DNA of 64,000 bases from Streptomyces sp. S4.7 (GTDB taxonomy: Bacteria > Actinomycetota > Actinomycetes > Streptomycetales > Streptomycetaceae). The stretch covers positions 2,728,001 through 2,792,000 of the forward strand of contig NZ_CP048397.1 of assembly GCF_010384365.1 (NCBI RefSeq), in the 5' to 3' direction. Shown piece after piece: positions 1-8,860 of this stretch. A model generated the notes under the pieces. It made no database searches. It saw nothing but the letters and a program-made list of their open reading frames with translations, and had not been told where the DNA came from. The stretch's first letter is position 1, and each line of letters begins with the position of its first letter. Made by a program: the position numbers and the translations under genes.

Positions 1-263
1 CGGACGTACGCAACGCAGTCCGTCGGAGGCCCTCTCTCCCTCGGCCGGTCCGCGCCGCAGACCGCCCGACCGCCATCAGCAGCGACGTCTGGCTCTGGTG
101 ACGAATCTACACCGATCGGCCCAGCGCCCTAAAGGGCGCCTGGGCACGGACCCCGTCCCCGACGGGCCCCGAAGGGGCCTCAACTCGGGCCTTACGGGCG
201 TTTCGCCGTACGTCCTCGGTGTTGATCTGTCCGGAAACAGCTGAGGGCCGCACCGGGCTCAGA
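1..263. other. Intergenic segment at window start, no gene seen
   Basis: No convincing coding region is visible here. Two short hairpins can be read: GCGCCCT/AGGGCGC at 124-139 and GGCCCC/GGGGCC at 165-179. The segment probably lies upstream of, or between, the next gene to the left and the transporter gene on the minus strand. I looked for the conserved core of an S-adenosylhomocysteine riboswitch, because ahcY is a frequent neighbour of this transporter in Streptomyces, and did not find it. Confidence 0.5.
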
Positions 264-310
264 TCCGTAAGGAGGCCCCGGCGCGAGATGCGCCGGGGCC
301 TCCTTACGGA
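264..310 (-). terminator. Strong factor-independent terminator hairpin
   Basis: A perfect 21-bp inverted repeat (264-284 and 290-310) with a 5-nt loop GAGAT begins 13 bases past the stop codon of the leftward transporter gene. The arms start TCCGTAAGGAGG and are very GC rich. There is no long T-run, as is common in Streptomyces. The position fits termination of the minus-strand transcript. Confidence 0.8.
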
Positions 311-323
311 TGTGAGCGGGTGA

Positions 324-1328
324 TCAGTGGTCGTCCTTGTCGGAACCTGAGTCGGGACCGGGCTCGGTCTCCGTGCCGCCCGGCGACTTGGCCGGGTTGG
401 TGCCCGCCGCCGCGGCGGCGGCGTTGAAGATGTCCGGCTCCAGATAGATCACGCGGGCGATCGGGACCGCGTCACGGATCCGGCCCTCGGCCGCGTTGAT
501 CGCCTGGGCGACCTCGGCCGCCGTGTCGTCGTGCTCGACCGCGATCTTGGCCGCCACCAGCAGTTCCTCGGGGCCGAGGTGGAGCGTACGCATGTGGATG
601 ATGCCGGTGACGACGTCGCCGTCGACGATCGCGGCCTTGATCTTCTCCACGTCCTCCCGGCCGGCGGACTCACCGAGCAGCAGGGACTTCGTCTCGGCCG
701 CCAGGACCAGGGCGATGACGATCAGCAGGATGCCGATGCAGAGGGTGCCGATGCCGTCCCAGACGCCGTCGCCCGTGGCGAGCGCCAGGCTCACGCCCAG
801 GAGCGCGAGGATCAGACCGACCAGGGCGCCGAGGTCCTCCAGCAGGACGACAGGGAGTTCGGGGGCCTTGGAGTGCCGGATGAACTCTTTCCACGAGCGC
901 TTGCCGCGGGTCTGGTTGGACTCGACGATGGCCGTGCGGAAGGAGAACGACTCGGCGATGATCGCGAACACCAGGACGCCGACCGGCCAGTACCAGGCCT
1001 CGATCTCGTGCGGGTGCTTGATCTTCTCGTAGCCCTCGTAGATGGCGAACATGCCACCGACGGAGAAGAGCACGATGGAGACGAGGAACGCGTAGATGTA
1101 GCGCTCGCGGCCGTAACCGAAGGGATGTTCCGGGGTCGCTTCGCGCTTCGCCTTCTTGCCGCCGAGGAGCAGCAGCCCCTGATTGCCGGAGTCGGCGAGC
1201 GAGTGCACGCTCTCGGCGAGCATGGACGACGAACCACTGAAGAGGAACGCCACGAACTTGGCTACTGCGATCGCTAGGTTGGCGACGAGCGCCGCCACGA
1301 TCGCCTTGGTTCCGCCTGACGCGCTCAT
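324..1328 (-). CDS. Cation diffusion facilitator family transporter (ZnT9-like branch)
   Basis: A predicted 334-residue inner-membrane cation/proton antiporter of the CDF family. About six hydrophobic segments fill residues 8-215, followed by a cytoplasmic ferredoxin-like domain (about 220-305) and an acidic, Gly/Pro-rich tail. The TM2 metal motif H42-S-L-A-D46 is present. In TM5 the usual HxxxD is replaced by E164-D-L-G-A, as in the SLC30A9/ZnT9-like branch, so the transported ion is uncertain. ATG at 1328 is preceded by an AGGAAGGGAA ribosome site. The gene is the last of the leftward mannose-metabolism group, 98 bp after manA, and is followed by a strong terminator. The family call is secure; the substrate is not. 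Confidence 0.88.
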   Translation of the reverse strand: MSASGGTKAIVAALVANLAIAVAKFVAFLFSGSSSMLAESVHSLADSGNQGLLLLGGKKAKREATPEHPFGYGRERYIYAFLVSIVLFSVGGMFAIYEGYEKIKHPHEIEAWYWPVGVLVFAIIAESFSFRTAIVESNQTRGKRSWKEFIRHSKAPELPVVLLEDLGALVGLILALLGVSLALATGDGVWDGIGTLCIGILLIVIALVLAAETKSLLLGESAGREDVEKIKAAIVDGDVVTGIIHMRTLHLGPEELLVAAKIAVEHDDTAAEVAQAINAAEGRIRDAVPIARVIYLEPDIFNAAAAAAGTNPAKSPGGTETEPGPDSGSDKDDH

Positions 1329-1426
1329 GGGTGCGGTGGTTCCCTTCCTCGGTCTGCGGCCCTGGCGCCGCGGTACGGCGGCACATTGTTGCAGCCGCCG
1401 AGGCGGGCCGTGCGCGAAGTCCCGGT

Positions 1427-2596
1427 TCAGGCGATGACGGTGGCCCTGAAGACCCTGCCCGTACCGGTCAGTTCGGTCTTCTCGCCCGCGGGGACGAAGA
1501 CCGAATCGCCCGGAGTCAGGTCGATTTCGTTGGCGCGCGGCGTGCCCGCCGTGCAGAGCAGGATCTGCGGGGTGTCTGCGGTGAGTTCGCGGGGTTCGGC
1601 GCCGGGGGCCAATCCGTAGGTGGACAGCCGGAATTCGTCGATCGGGGTCTCGTACAGCTCTTCGCCGGACGCCGACGCCTCGGGGCGGAGCACGGCGGGC
1701 TCGGCCGACTCGAAGCGCACGATGCGGAGCAGTTCCGGTACGTCGACGTGTTTGGGGGTGAGGCCGCAGCGCAGGACGTTGTCCGAGTTGGCCATGATCT
1801 CGACGCCCAGCCCGTTCAGATAGGCGTGCGGGACGCCGGCGCCGAGGAAGAGGGCCTCGCCGGGCTGGAGTTGTACGTGGTTGAGCAGCATGGCCGCGAT
1901 GACGCCCGGGTCGCCGGGGTAGTGGTGCGCGATCGACACGTATGGCGAGTACTCGCCGCCGAGGCGTGCCGCGGCTTCGGCGGAGGAATGCACTGTGTGT
2001 GACATCTCGTCGGGGTCGGCGGTCAGCACGGCGGTGAGGACCTCGCGCAGCGCGGCTTCCTCGGGGTGTGCGCGCAGGAGGTCCACATAGGGCTTGAGCG
2101 AGTCGACGTCCAGCCGGGCGAGGAGGTCGGCGGTCTCGGCGGGTGCTCGGAAGCCGCACAGGCCGTCGAAGGGGGTGAGGGCGCAGATCAGTTCGGGCTT
2201 GTGGTTGGCGTCCTTGTAGTTGCGGTGCGGCGCGTCGATGGGGACGCCCTGGCGCTCCTCCGCCGCGTAACCCTCCTTCGCCTGGGCGAGGTTGGGGTGG
2301 ACCTGAAGCGAGAGGGGGGCGCCCGCGGCAAGGATCTTGAGGAGGAAGGGGAGACGTGGACCGAATTTCTTGACGGTGGGGGCGCCGAGTTCCGCCTCGG
2401 GGGCGGCTGCGATGAGGTCGGAGAGCGGGTGGTCGACGGGGGTGGTGGCGCGGTTGATACGGGACGGGGCCCCCGGGTGGGCGCCCATCCACATCTCGGC
2501 CTGGGGTTCGCCGGTCGGGGCGGTGCCGAGCAGTTCCGGGATGGCGGTCGTGGAGCCCCAGGCGTAGGGGCGCACGGTGTTGGAGAGGCGGTCCAT
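1427..2596 (-). CDS. manA: Mannose-6-phosphate isomerase, class I
   Basis: Interconverts fructose-6-phosphate and mannose-6-phosphate, the entry to GDP-mannose for glycolipids and protein O-mannosylation. The 389-residue protein is the usual length for a type I cupin-fold isomerase. Zinc ligands are visible as Q98 and H100 in SLQVHPN, E135 in NHKPE, and a later His in GAGVPHAYLNG. It begins MDRLSNTVRPYAWGS, a typical ManA start. It sits between the SIS protein gene (187 bp upstream) and the CDF transporter gene, in the order also known from mycobacteria. Function is assigned from strong family resemblance. Confidence 0.96.
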   Translation of the reverse strand: MDRLSNTVRPYAWGSTTAIPELLGTAPTGEPQAEMWMGAHPGAPSRINRATTPVDHPLSDLIAAAPEAELGAPTVKKFGPRLPFLLKILAAGAPLSLQVHPNLAQAKEGYAAEERQGVPIDAPHRNYKDANHKPELICALTPFDGLCGFRAPAETADLLARLDVDSLKPYVDLLRAHPEEAALREVLTAVLTADPDEMSHTVHSSAEAAARLGGEYSPYVSIAHHYPGDPGVIAAMLLNHVQLQPGEALFLGAGVPHAYLNGLGVEIMANSDNVLRCGLTPKHVDVPELLRIVRFESAEPAVLRPEASASGEELYETPIDEFRLSTYGLAPGAEPRELTADTPQILLCTAGTPRANEIDLTPGDSVFVPAGEKTELTGTGRVFRATVIA

Positions 2597-2783
2597 GGGT
2601 GCTTCCTTGTTCTTCCTTGTTCCGTGACGTACGGCGAAGTCGGTGGCGTACGGACGACGTGCGGAGACGCGTGAGAACGGAGGTGAGTGAAATCGGAGGG
2701 GGTGAGAGGCGGGCGCGGTGCTGAGTCTGCGGGGTGCGTGAGGTGTGCTCAGCGCGGGGGTCGGTCGGACGGGCCGGTGGGGG

Positions 2784-3920
2784 TCATTCGCGGTTGCCCG
2801 AGGCCAGGGCCAGGTAGACGGCCGTGAAGTCGGTGACGGCGACGAGTTCCGCGAGGGCTTCGAGTTCGCCGCCTTCCTGCGGCTCCAGCTCGCTGATGGC
2901 GGTCTCGTGGCTGGTGGCGAGTTCGCGGGCGGCGGGCGCCGCGGTCAGTCCGCCGACGGGGCGGTCACGGAGCAGTACGACTCGGGCGTGCAGCGGCTGG
3001 GACTCCTCGACGCGGTCGCGGAAGAAGTCGTCGGGGTCGGCGGCGCCGCCGGCGAAGTCTCCGCCCAGGAGGAGACCGTGTGCGGGCAGGGCGCCGGGGA
3101 GCTCGGCCGCGAGCGCGGGGCGGCCGGACAGCTCGGCCAGTACGGCGGCGAAGCGGCGTCCGGCGGGGGCGGCGACGGTGCCTTCCGTCCAGATCAGGGG
3201 GAGGCTGTCGGCCAGTTCGGCGGCGAGGGTCTTGGCCGGGTTGCTGTACGTCGCGATGGCCGGGCCGCAGCGTTCGGCCGCGCTGTCGAGACGGTCGGCG
3301 ACGAGCTGAAGCGTCTCCGTGGACGCGGTGAGCAGCCCGACGCGGTCGAGAAGAGACAGGAGCGGGGTCAACAGCGCCCACAGCGCGCCCGGACTGGCGG
3401 CCTGGATCTCCTCGTACTGCTCCTGGGGTGTGGGCGCCATGGGCACGGCGAGACCGTGCGTGCCGCCTACGGCCTCGCTGAGCGGGGACGGGTGCGGGGC
3501 GACGGCGACGACGGTGCAGCCGCGGCGGTAGGCCTGCTCGGCGAGGAGGGCGAGGCCCGGTTCGCCGCCGTCGGTGGTGGCGATCAGGAGCAGGTCGACA
3601 GAGCCGGCCCAGCCGGGGAGCTCCCAGCGCAGGGCGCCCGCGGCGGGGGCGACGCCGGTGGGCCTCAGCAGGGTGACGGGCGCGGCGGTGCCGGCGAGTG
3701 CGCCGAGCAGGTCGGCGACGCCGAGTGCGGCGGTGCCGGAGCCGGCGAACAGCACGGCGCGGGGGCGGCCCTCGGGGTTGAGCTGTCCGATGCCCGCCTC
3801 GGCGGCGTGCCGGACGGCGGTGCGTACACGTGCCCCGGCCTCGGCGGCGCCGAGGAGCAGCCCACGGTGGTCGGCGCGAGCCAGCGCGTCCGGCGCGTCG
3901 AGCAAGGACTCGTCGAGCAT
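2784..3920 (-). CDS. SIS-domain phosphosugar isomerase-like protein
   Basis: A cytoplasmic protein of 378 residues with two SIS (sugar isomerase) halves. The first sugar-phosphate binding region contains VLFAGSGTAALGVADLLG and the second contains LLLIATTDGGEPGLALL. The C-terminal half resembles the bacterial phosphoglucose/phosphomannose isomerase C domain. It could be a glucose-6-P/mannose-6-P isomerase or a regulatory sugar-phosphate binder; the sequence alone does not decide. The start MLDESLLDAPDAL at 3920 was chosen because the open frame upstream has non-coding codon use. GGAG lies 11 bases upstream. It lies between the Trm112-like gene and manA, probably as one operon. Confidence 0.85.
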   Translation of the reverse strand: MLDESLLDAPDALARADHRGLLLGAAEAGARVRTAVRHAAEAGIGQLNPEGRPRAVLFAGSGTAALGVADLLGALAGTAAPVTLLRPTGVAPAAGALRWELPGWAGSVDLLLIATTDGGEPGLALLAEQAYRRGCTVVAVAPHPSPLSEAVGGTHGLAVPMAPTPQEQYEEIQAASPGALWALLTPLLSLLDRVGLLTASTETLQLVADRLDSAAERCGPAIATYSNPAKTLAAELADSLPLIWTEGTVAAPAGRRFAAVLAELSGRPALAAELPGALPAHGLLLGGDFAGGAADPDDFFRDRVEESQPLHARVVLLRDRPVGGLTAAPAARELATSHETAISELEPQEGGELEALAELVAVTDFTAVYLALASGNRE

Positions 3921-3991
3921 GGGAGGTACGTCTCCGATCACCGGGCGCCGTGGACGGCGCGTGGGCACTGGCCTGTGGAAGCGGGGCTCCC

Positions 3992-4174
3992 TCAGGCGGG
4001 GCGGCGGGCCTCGTCCACGAGGAGTACGGGGATGTCGTCCCGGACCGGGTAGGCCAGGCCGCAGTCCGCGCCGGTGCAGATCAGCTCGGGCGTGTCGGCT
4101 TCGGTGCGGTCGCTGAGCGGCGCGTGACAGGCCGGGCAGGCGAGGATCTCCAGGAGGCCGGCTTCGAGCGGCAT
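3992..4174 (-). CDS. Trm112-like zinc-ribbon protein
   Basis: A 60-residue protein of the Trm112/YcaR family (UPF0434). It starts [20 protein letters not shown], with a C13-x2-C16 pair and a second Cys pair in [13 protein letters not shown], followed by the typical ending motif [12 protein letters not shown]. Eukaryotic relatives activate methyltransferases. The bacterial role is not settled, though such proteins often sit beside lipid or sugar metabolism genes. Only 71 bp separate it from the SIS gene downstream, so co-transcription is likely. Confidence 0.93.
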   Translation of the reverse strand: MPLEAGLLEILACPACHAPLSDRTEADTPELICTGADCGLAYPVRDDIPVLLVDEARRPA

Positions 4175-4365
4175 GTGGTGGTGTCCCTTCGAACGAGCTG
4201 AGGCGTACGGGGTGGTGCGGATTGAGCCACGTCAGCCTACCGCCGGAGGGTGGGGCCGGGCTCGTTGCGGGGGTGGGGTTCGGCAGGGCGCCGAGCGGGG
4301 CGAGCGGCGCTTCCCGCTGCTCGCGCTCTGCCGACGCTGCGGCGCGCCCCGGACCTCGTACCAGT

Positions 4366-4388
4366 CCCGGACCCGGCCCCGGTCCGGG
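4366..4388 (-). terminator. Hairpin terminator after manB
   Basis: A perfect 8-bp stem, CCCGGACC at 4366-4373 and GGTCCGGG at 4381-4388, lies 26 bases past the manB stop and would separate manB from the Trm112-SIS-manA group. A 16-base direct repeat CCGACGCTGCGGCGCG occurs on both sides of it, at 4331-4346 and 4391-4406, exactly 60 bp apart. The rest of the 240-bp gap shows no other feature. Confidence 0.55.
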
Positions 4389-4414
4389 ATCCGACGCTGC
4401 GGCGCGGCCCGCAG

Positions 4415-5773
4415 TCAGGATCGGATCAGAGCCAGGGCCTCGTCTCTGATCTTGGCCATCGTCGGCTCGTCGCGGGCCTCCACGTTGAGGCGCAGCAGCG
4501 GTTCCGTGTTGGAGGCGCGGAGGTTGAACCACCAGTCGGGGGTGGTCACCGTCAGTCCGTCGAGTTCGTCGGTCGTGACGCCCTCGCGGTCAAAGAAGGC
4601 TTTCCGTACGGCGGCGACGCGTGCCGTCTGGTCGTCCACCGTGGAGTTGATCTCGCCCGATCCGGCGTACCGGTCGTATGAGGCGACGAGTTCGGACAGC
4701 GGTCCGTCCTGTCCGCCGAGCGCGGCCAGGACGTGGAGAGCGGCGAGCATGCCCGTGTCCGCGTTCCAGAACTCGCGGAAGTAGTAGTGCGCGGAGTGCT
4801 CGCCGCCGAAGATCGCCCCGGTGCGGGCCATCTCCGCCTTGATGAAGGAGTGGCCGACGCGTGTACGGACGGGGGTGCCGCCCTGTTCCCTGACCACCTC
4901 GGGGACCGACCAGGAGGTGATGAGGTTGTGGATGACCGTGCCGCCGGGGTGCTTGGCGAGTTCACGCTCGGCGACCAGTGCCGTGATCGCCGACGGTGAC
5001 ACGCCCCTCCCCCGCTCGTCGACCACGAAGCAGCGGTCCGCGTCGCCGTCGAACGCCAGGCCCAGATCGGCACCTTCGGAGAGCACGCGGGCCTGGAGGT
5101 CCACGATGTTCCGCGGATCGAGCGGGTTGGCCTCGTGGTTGGGGAACGTGCCGTCCAGCTCGAAGTACATCGGGACCAGGTCGACGGGCAGCCCCGCGAA
5201 GACCGTGGGGACGGTGTGGCCCCCCATGCCGTTCCCCGCGTCGACCACGACCTTCAGCGGGCGGATCGCCGAGAGCTCGACCAGGGACAGCAGATGGGCG
5301 GCGTAATCCGTCAACGTGTCACGCTGTGTGATCGTTCCCGGTTCCGCGGCCGGCTCCGGGGGTCCTTCGGCGAGCCACTTCTCGACCAGGGCGCGGATGT
5401 CCGCCAGTCCGGTGTCCTGCCCCACCGGCGCCGCTCCCGCGCGGCACATCTTGATCCCGTTGTACCGGGCGGGGTTGTGCGACGCGGTGAACATCGCGCC
5501 CGGCAGGTCCAGTGCCCCGCTGGCGTAGTAGAGCTGGTCCGTCGAGCAGAGCCCGATCAGCGTGGCGTGCGCCCCTCGCCGGACGGCGCCCTTGGCGAAG
5601 CTCGCCGACAGATGGGGCGAGGAGGGCCGCATGTCGTGACCGACGACGATCGCCGTGGCGCCCGTGACTTCCACGAAGGCCGCCCCGAAGAGCTCGACGA
5701 GCCGGTCGTCGAGCTGGTCCGGATACACGCCACGTACGTCGTACGCCTTCACGATCTGGCCCAAGTCGGCCAC
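4415..5773 (-). CDS. manB: Phosphomannomutase/phosphoglucomutase
   Basis: Converts mannose-6-P to mannose-1-P (and probably the glucose pair), feeding the guanylyltransferase encoded at 19.8 kb. The alpha-D-phosphohexomutase signature is clear: phosphoserine loop TASHNPARYNGIK (active Ser about residue 98), Mg loop DGDADRCF in the middle, sugar loop GGEHSAHYYF, and phosphate loop RASNTEP near the end. There are two possible GTG starts. The one at 5773 (452 aa) has AGGAGG 7 bases upstream, whereas the one at 5779 has only a 1-base spacer, so 5773 is preferred. It is transcribed leftward with its own terminator. Confidence 0.95.
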   Translation of the reverse strand: MADLGQIVKAYDVRGVYPDQLDDRLVELFGAAFVEVTGATAIVVGHDMRPSSPHLSASFAKGAVRRGAHATLIGLCSTDQLYYASGALDLPGAMFTASHNPARYNGIKMCRAGAAPVGQDTGLADIRALVEKWLAEGPPEPAAEPGTITQRDTLTDYAAHLLSLVELSAIRPLKVVVDAGNGMGGHTVPTVFAGLPVDLVPMYFELDGTFPNHEANPLDPRNIVDLQARVLSEGADLGLAFDGDADRCFVVDERGRGVSPSAITALVAERELAKHPGGTVIHNLITSWSVPEVVREQGGTPVRTRVGHSFIKAEMARTGAIFGGEHSAHYYFREFWNADTGMLAALHVLAALGGQDGPLSELVASYDRYAGSGEINSTVDDQTARVAAVRKAFFDREGVTTDELDGLTVTTPDWWFNLRASNTEPLLRLNVEARDEPTMAKIRDEALALIRS

Positions 5774-5869
5774 GGCCACCCCTCCTGAGGTCTGTGCGGA
5801 CAGTCATCACAAACTACCCGCCCCCGGAAGGGGCCCCGAGGACACGTCCCCGGGTCGGCCGCGGCGCGC

Positions 5870-7486
5870 CTACGGCAGCATCCACCCCAGTACGAAGGTG
5901 CTCTGCCCCACCACGATCAGGCACATCACCAACAGCAGCCCGAGGCTCCATGGCAGGACCTTCCTCAGGAGGTCGCCTTCCTTCCCCGCGAGACCGACCG
6001 CGGCGCACGCGATGGTCAGGTTCTGCGGGGAGATCATCTTGCCGAGCACACCGCCGGAGCTGTTCGCCGCGGCCAACAGCTCCGGCGACAGCCCGGATTC
6101 ACGCGCCGCCGTCACCTGGAGCGCTCCGAAGAGCGCGTTGGCCGAGGTGTCGGAGCCCGTGACGGCGACGCCGAACCAGCCCAGCACGGGCGAGAGGAAC
6201 GCCAGTCCCGCGCCCGCCGCCGCGACGAAGTGGCCGATGGTGGCCGCCTGTCCGGAGAGGTTCATGACGTACGCGAGGGCCAGCACCGACACGACGGTGA
6301 GGATGGCGTAGCGCAGTTCGTGCACCGTGGCGGCCCACTCCTTCAGCGCGTCCTTCGCCTTGAGGCCGATCACCGCGGCCGTCAGGAGGCCTGCGATCAG
6401 GACGAGTGTGCCGCCGGTCGAAATGAGCGGCAGCGAGAAGACGTTGGCCCCGACCGGCTTCCCCTCGGAGTCCGCGACGTCGAGGAACGGCCAGTCGAAG
6501 GACTGGGTCGCCCTGGCCAGCAGGTCTTTGACCGGCGGGATCTGCGCGAGGGAGAAGATCACCACGATCAGGCCGTACGGCGCGTAGGCGCGGACGATCT
6601 CGCGGCGGTCGTCCTCGACGTCGAGGTCCTCGCTGCGTACGCCTGTCAGTACGGAGGTTCGCACCGCCTCGTCGGCCGGCTTGCGCGCGCTCGGCACGGC
6701 GAGCAGCGCGGCGGCGCCCACCAGCGCGGCCCCGATGTCCGCGAGTTGGGCGGAGACGAAGTTGGCGGCGACGAACTGCGCGACACCGAAGGCGAATCCG
6801 CACGCCAGGGCGGGCGCCCAGGTTTCTCGCAGGCCCCGTTTGCCGTCCACGAGCCCGACGAGCACGAGCGGGACGACAACGGCCAGCAGCGGGGTTTGGC
6901 GGCCGACGACGGAGGCGACGGTGTCCAGCGGCAGCCCGGTCACCTGGGCCAGGGTCACGACCGGCGTACCCATGGCGCCGAAGGCGACGGGCGCGGTGTT
7001 GGCCACGAGGGCGACGACGGCCGCCTTGACGGGGTCGAAGCCGAGCGCCACGAGCATCACCGCGGAGATGGCGACCGGTGCGCCGAAGCCGGCGAGCGCT
7101 TCGAGGAGCGCGCCGAAGCAGAAGGCGACGACGAGTGCCTGGATGCGCGGGTCGTCGGAGAATCGGCCGAACGAGCGGCGCAGGATGTCGAAGTGCTGGG
7201 TACGGACCGTCATCCGGTACACCCACAGGGCGTTGACGACGATCCACATGATCGGGAAGAGGCCGAAGACGACGCCCTGCGCGCCTGCGGAGAGGGTCTG
7301 GCCGATCGGCATTCCGAAGGCCAGCCAGCCGACCAGAACCGCGACGGCCAGACCTATCAGTCCGGCGCGATGAGCCTTCATACGGACGGCGCCGAGCAGC
7401 ACCAGCACGGTGACCAGGGGAAGCGCGGCGACGAGGGCGGACACGCCGAGTGAATCGGCGACGGGTTCCAATTGCTGTTCGAACAC
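5870..7486 (-). CDS. L-lactate permease (LctP family)
   Basis: A predicted proton-coupled lactate/glycolate importer of the LctP family. The 538-residue protein is almost entirely hydrophobic with roughly 12-14 membrane segments. Family-typical segments are ALLEALAGFGAPVAISAVML, TGSDTSANALFGALQ, and near the C-terminus AAANSSGGVLGKMISPQNL. GTG at 7486 is preferred because GGAGG lies 8 bases upstream; an in-frame ATG 28 codons earlier has no such site. It lies between manB and the DUF3499 gene in the same direction and is not part of the order shared with mycobacteria, so it looks like a local insertion. A gene symbol (lctP/lldP) would be by family only. Confidence 0.92.
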   Translation of the reverse strand: MFEQQLEPVADSLGVSALVAALPLVTVLVLLGAVRMKAHRAGLIGLAVAVLVGWLAFGMPIGQTLSAGAQGVVFGLFPIMWIVVNALWVYRMTVRTQHFDILRRSFGRFSDDPRIQALVVAFCFGALLEALAGFGAPVAISAVMLVALGFDPVKAAVVALVANTAPVAFGAMGTPVVTLAQVTGLPLDTVASVVGRQTPLLAVVVPLVLVGLVDGKRGLRETWAPALACGFAFGVAQFVAANFVSAQLADIGAALVGAAALLAVPSARKPADEAVRTSVLTGVRSEDLDVEDDRREIVRAYAPYGLIVVIFSLAQIPPVKDLLARATQSFDWPFLDVADSEGKPVGANVFSLPLISTGGTLVLIAGLLTAAVIGLKAKDALKEWAATVHELRYAILTVVSVLALAYVMNLSGQAATIGHFVAAAGAGLAFLSPVLGWFGVAVTGSDTSANALFGALQVTAARESGLSPELLAAANSSGGVLGKMISPQNLTIACAAVGLAGKEGDLLRKVLPWSLGLLLVMCLIVVGQSTFVLGWMLP

Positions 7487-7651
7487 GACGGGGGCCTCCG
7501 TATTCCGCGATGCGGAAAGTGATCTCTCACGGCTGGGAGGCATGATCGTGTGCACGACAAGCAAGGTCAATGGCCCGTGCAGGATCCGTCACCGAAAGCC
7601 GGAGAAGGAGGCGGCGGTGCGGCCGGGGAGCGGCCGGAGGTGACCGGGAGG

Positions 7652-8080
7652 TCAGGAATCGGGGGAACGCAGCACCCGCAGATGCCCGCGGCGCCCGGCT
7701 TCCGTCTGATCCGCCCCGCGCGGCCCCTTCACACCGGGTCCGGCCACTCTCTCCGGAGGGCGCGCCGCCTCGCGGACGGCGTTCGCCAGAGCTTCGAGAT
7801 CGTCACCGCTGGGCCGGGCCGGTGCCGAACCGTCCGTGAGCCGGACGACCTCCCACCCGCGCGGCGCGGTCAGTCTCTCGCTGTGTTCGGCGCACAGGTC
7901 GTAGCAGTGGGGCTCGGCATGCGTGGCGAGCGGGCCGAGGACCGCGGTCGAATCGGCATAGACGTACGTCAGTGTCGCGACGGCGGAACGGCCGCACGCG
8001 GTGCGCGAACAGCGACGTACAGGGCTCACGATGTTGGACGGTACCGCACTCTTGAGCGGGCCGCGACGACTCCGCCTCAC
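7652..8080 (-). CDS. DUF3499 family protein
   Basis: A 142-residue conserved actinobacterial protein of unknown function. The core SPVRRCSRTACGRSAVATLT followed by EPHCYDLCAEHSERLTAPRG contains four conserved Cys/His clusters (RRCSRTAC and CYDLCAEH) that suggest a small zinc-binding fold; that is an inference. GTG at 8080 was chosen because GGCGGAG lies just upstream and the N-terminal RRGPLKSAVPSN stretch is conserved in Streptomyces homologues as I recall them. It is divergent from the peptidase-like gene, the same pairing seen near whiB2 in mycobacteria. Confidence 0.87.
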   Translation of the reverse strand: MRRSRRGPLKSAVPSNIVSPVRRCSRTACGRSAVATLTYVYADSTAVLGPLATHAEPHCYDLCAEHSERLTAPRGWEVVRLTDGSAPARPSGDDLEALANAVREAARPPERVAGPGVKGPRGADQTEAGRRGHLRVLRSPDS

Positions 8081-8350
8081 GTCACTCCGCCGTGTCGTGA
8101 CAGGGAATTCGCCCCGCCCGGCACGTACACAACTGCCCTGACCTGCACGGAAAGATGAGCAACCGGTCGATTACCATCGGTGATTCAGTCATCACTTGGG
8201 GCAAATCCCGTCATTGAAGGCGAGGGCCACGATCCGGCCGACGTAGCGAAACGAGCCCAAGCTTGGCCGGAATGCTCAATTTGCGACATGCCGTCCGGTG
8301 GCCCGGCAGGCCGTCGCGGCATGCCGAATGAGAGCTACCCTGCGTCAGTG

Positions 8351-8779
8351 ATGGACAGTCCCGTACCGCCGAACCCGACCGAGCCGAGACCGCGCCGCCG
8401 TGACCGCCACGGACGCGGGATGCGCGGGCCCGTCGCCCCTCCGCAGGTCCCACTCTCGGCGAGCCGCTCGGATTCGTTCCGCGATCTCGTACAGGACTCC
8501 GTGGAGCGGTTGGAGCGGCGCTGGCCCCAGCTGGCGGAGATCGATTTCCTCGTCATCGACGTCCCCGACGTCGAGGGCGATTCGGTACCACTCGGCCGCT
8601 CGGTCCCCGAGGGCAAGAACCGGCCCGCGCACATCGTGGTGTACCGGCGGCCCGTCGAGATCCGTACGAAGAACCGCGAGGAGCGCGCCATGCTCGTCCA
8701 CGAGGTGGTGGTCGAGCAGGTCGCCGAACTGCTGGGGCTCGCACCGGAATCCGTCGATCCGCGGTACGGCCAGGACTGA
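8351..8779 (+). CDS. Metallopeptidase-family (zincin-like) protein
   Basis: A 142-residue protein of the actinobacterial 'metallopeptidase family protein' group (Zincin_1, formerly DUF1025). The N-terminal 40 residues are basic and Pro-rich (PRPRRRDRHGRGMRG). The remainder forms the compact fold with a would-be zinc helix H117-E118-V-V-V121 in MLVHEVVVEQVAELLGL. The second His of HExxH is replaced by Val, so catalytic activity is doubtful. ATG at 8351 matches the conserved MDSPVPP start recalled for Streptomyces homologues. An in-frame upstream ATG at 8180 was rejected because the extra codons do not look coding. It is divergent from the DUF3499 gene across 270 bp. Confidence 0.85.
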   Translation: MDSPVPPNPTEPRPRRRDRHGRGMRGPVAPPQVPLSASRSDSFRDLVQDSVERLERRWPQLAEIDFLVIDVPDVEGDSVPLGRSVPEGKNRPAHIVVYRRPVEIRTKNREERAMLVHEVVVEQVAELLGLAPESVDPRYGQD

Positions 8780-8811
8780 CCGCGAGGGCCCCCGCGGTCC
8801 CGTCCCCGGCC

Positions 8812-8860
8812 TCACTTCAGTACGGAGAGGCCATCCTTACGTCACTTCAGTACGGAGAGG
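8812..8860. repeat. In-frame 30-bp tandem duplication over a gene's stop codon
   Basis: TCACTTCAGTACGGAGAGG occurs at 8812-8830 and 8842-8860, a 30-bp period. On the minus strand this duplicates the last nine codons plus the stop codon of the DUF5719 gene: the gene ends TKEDLSVLK-stop, and the next 30 bp, still in frame, read RKDGLSVLK-stop. The outer 11 bases have diverged, so the duplication is not brand new. Confidence 0.85.

Noticed and set aside
1..263. S-adenosylhomocysteine riboswitch upstream of a presumed ahcY
   Set aside because: The conserved core sequences were not found on either strand, and ahcY itself is not in the window.
324..2492. A 722-codon open frame joining the manA region and the transporter gene
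   Set aside because: The upstream two thirds run through manA in another frame and read as Arg/Pro-rich noise. High GC keeps antisense and shifted frames open; the true transporter starts at 1328.
2745..4052. Long plus-strand frames opposite manA, SIS, lactate permease, LCP, ABC and membrane glycosyltransferase genes
   Set aside because: They are shadows of genes with clear domains on the other strand. Their products are Gly/Arg/Val/Ala-rich and have no motifs.
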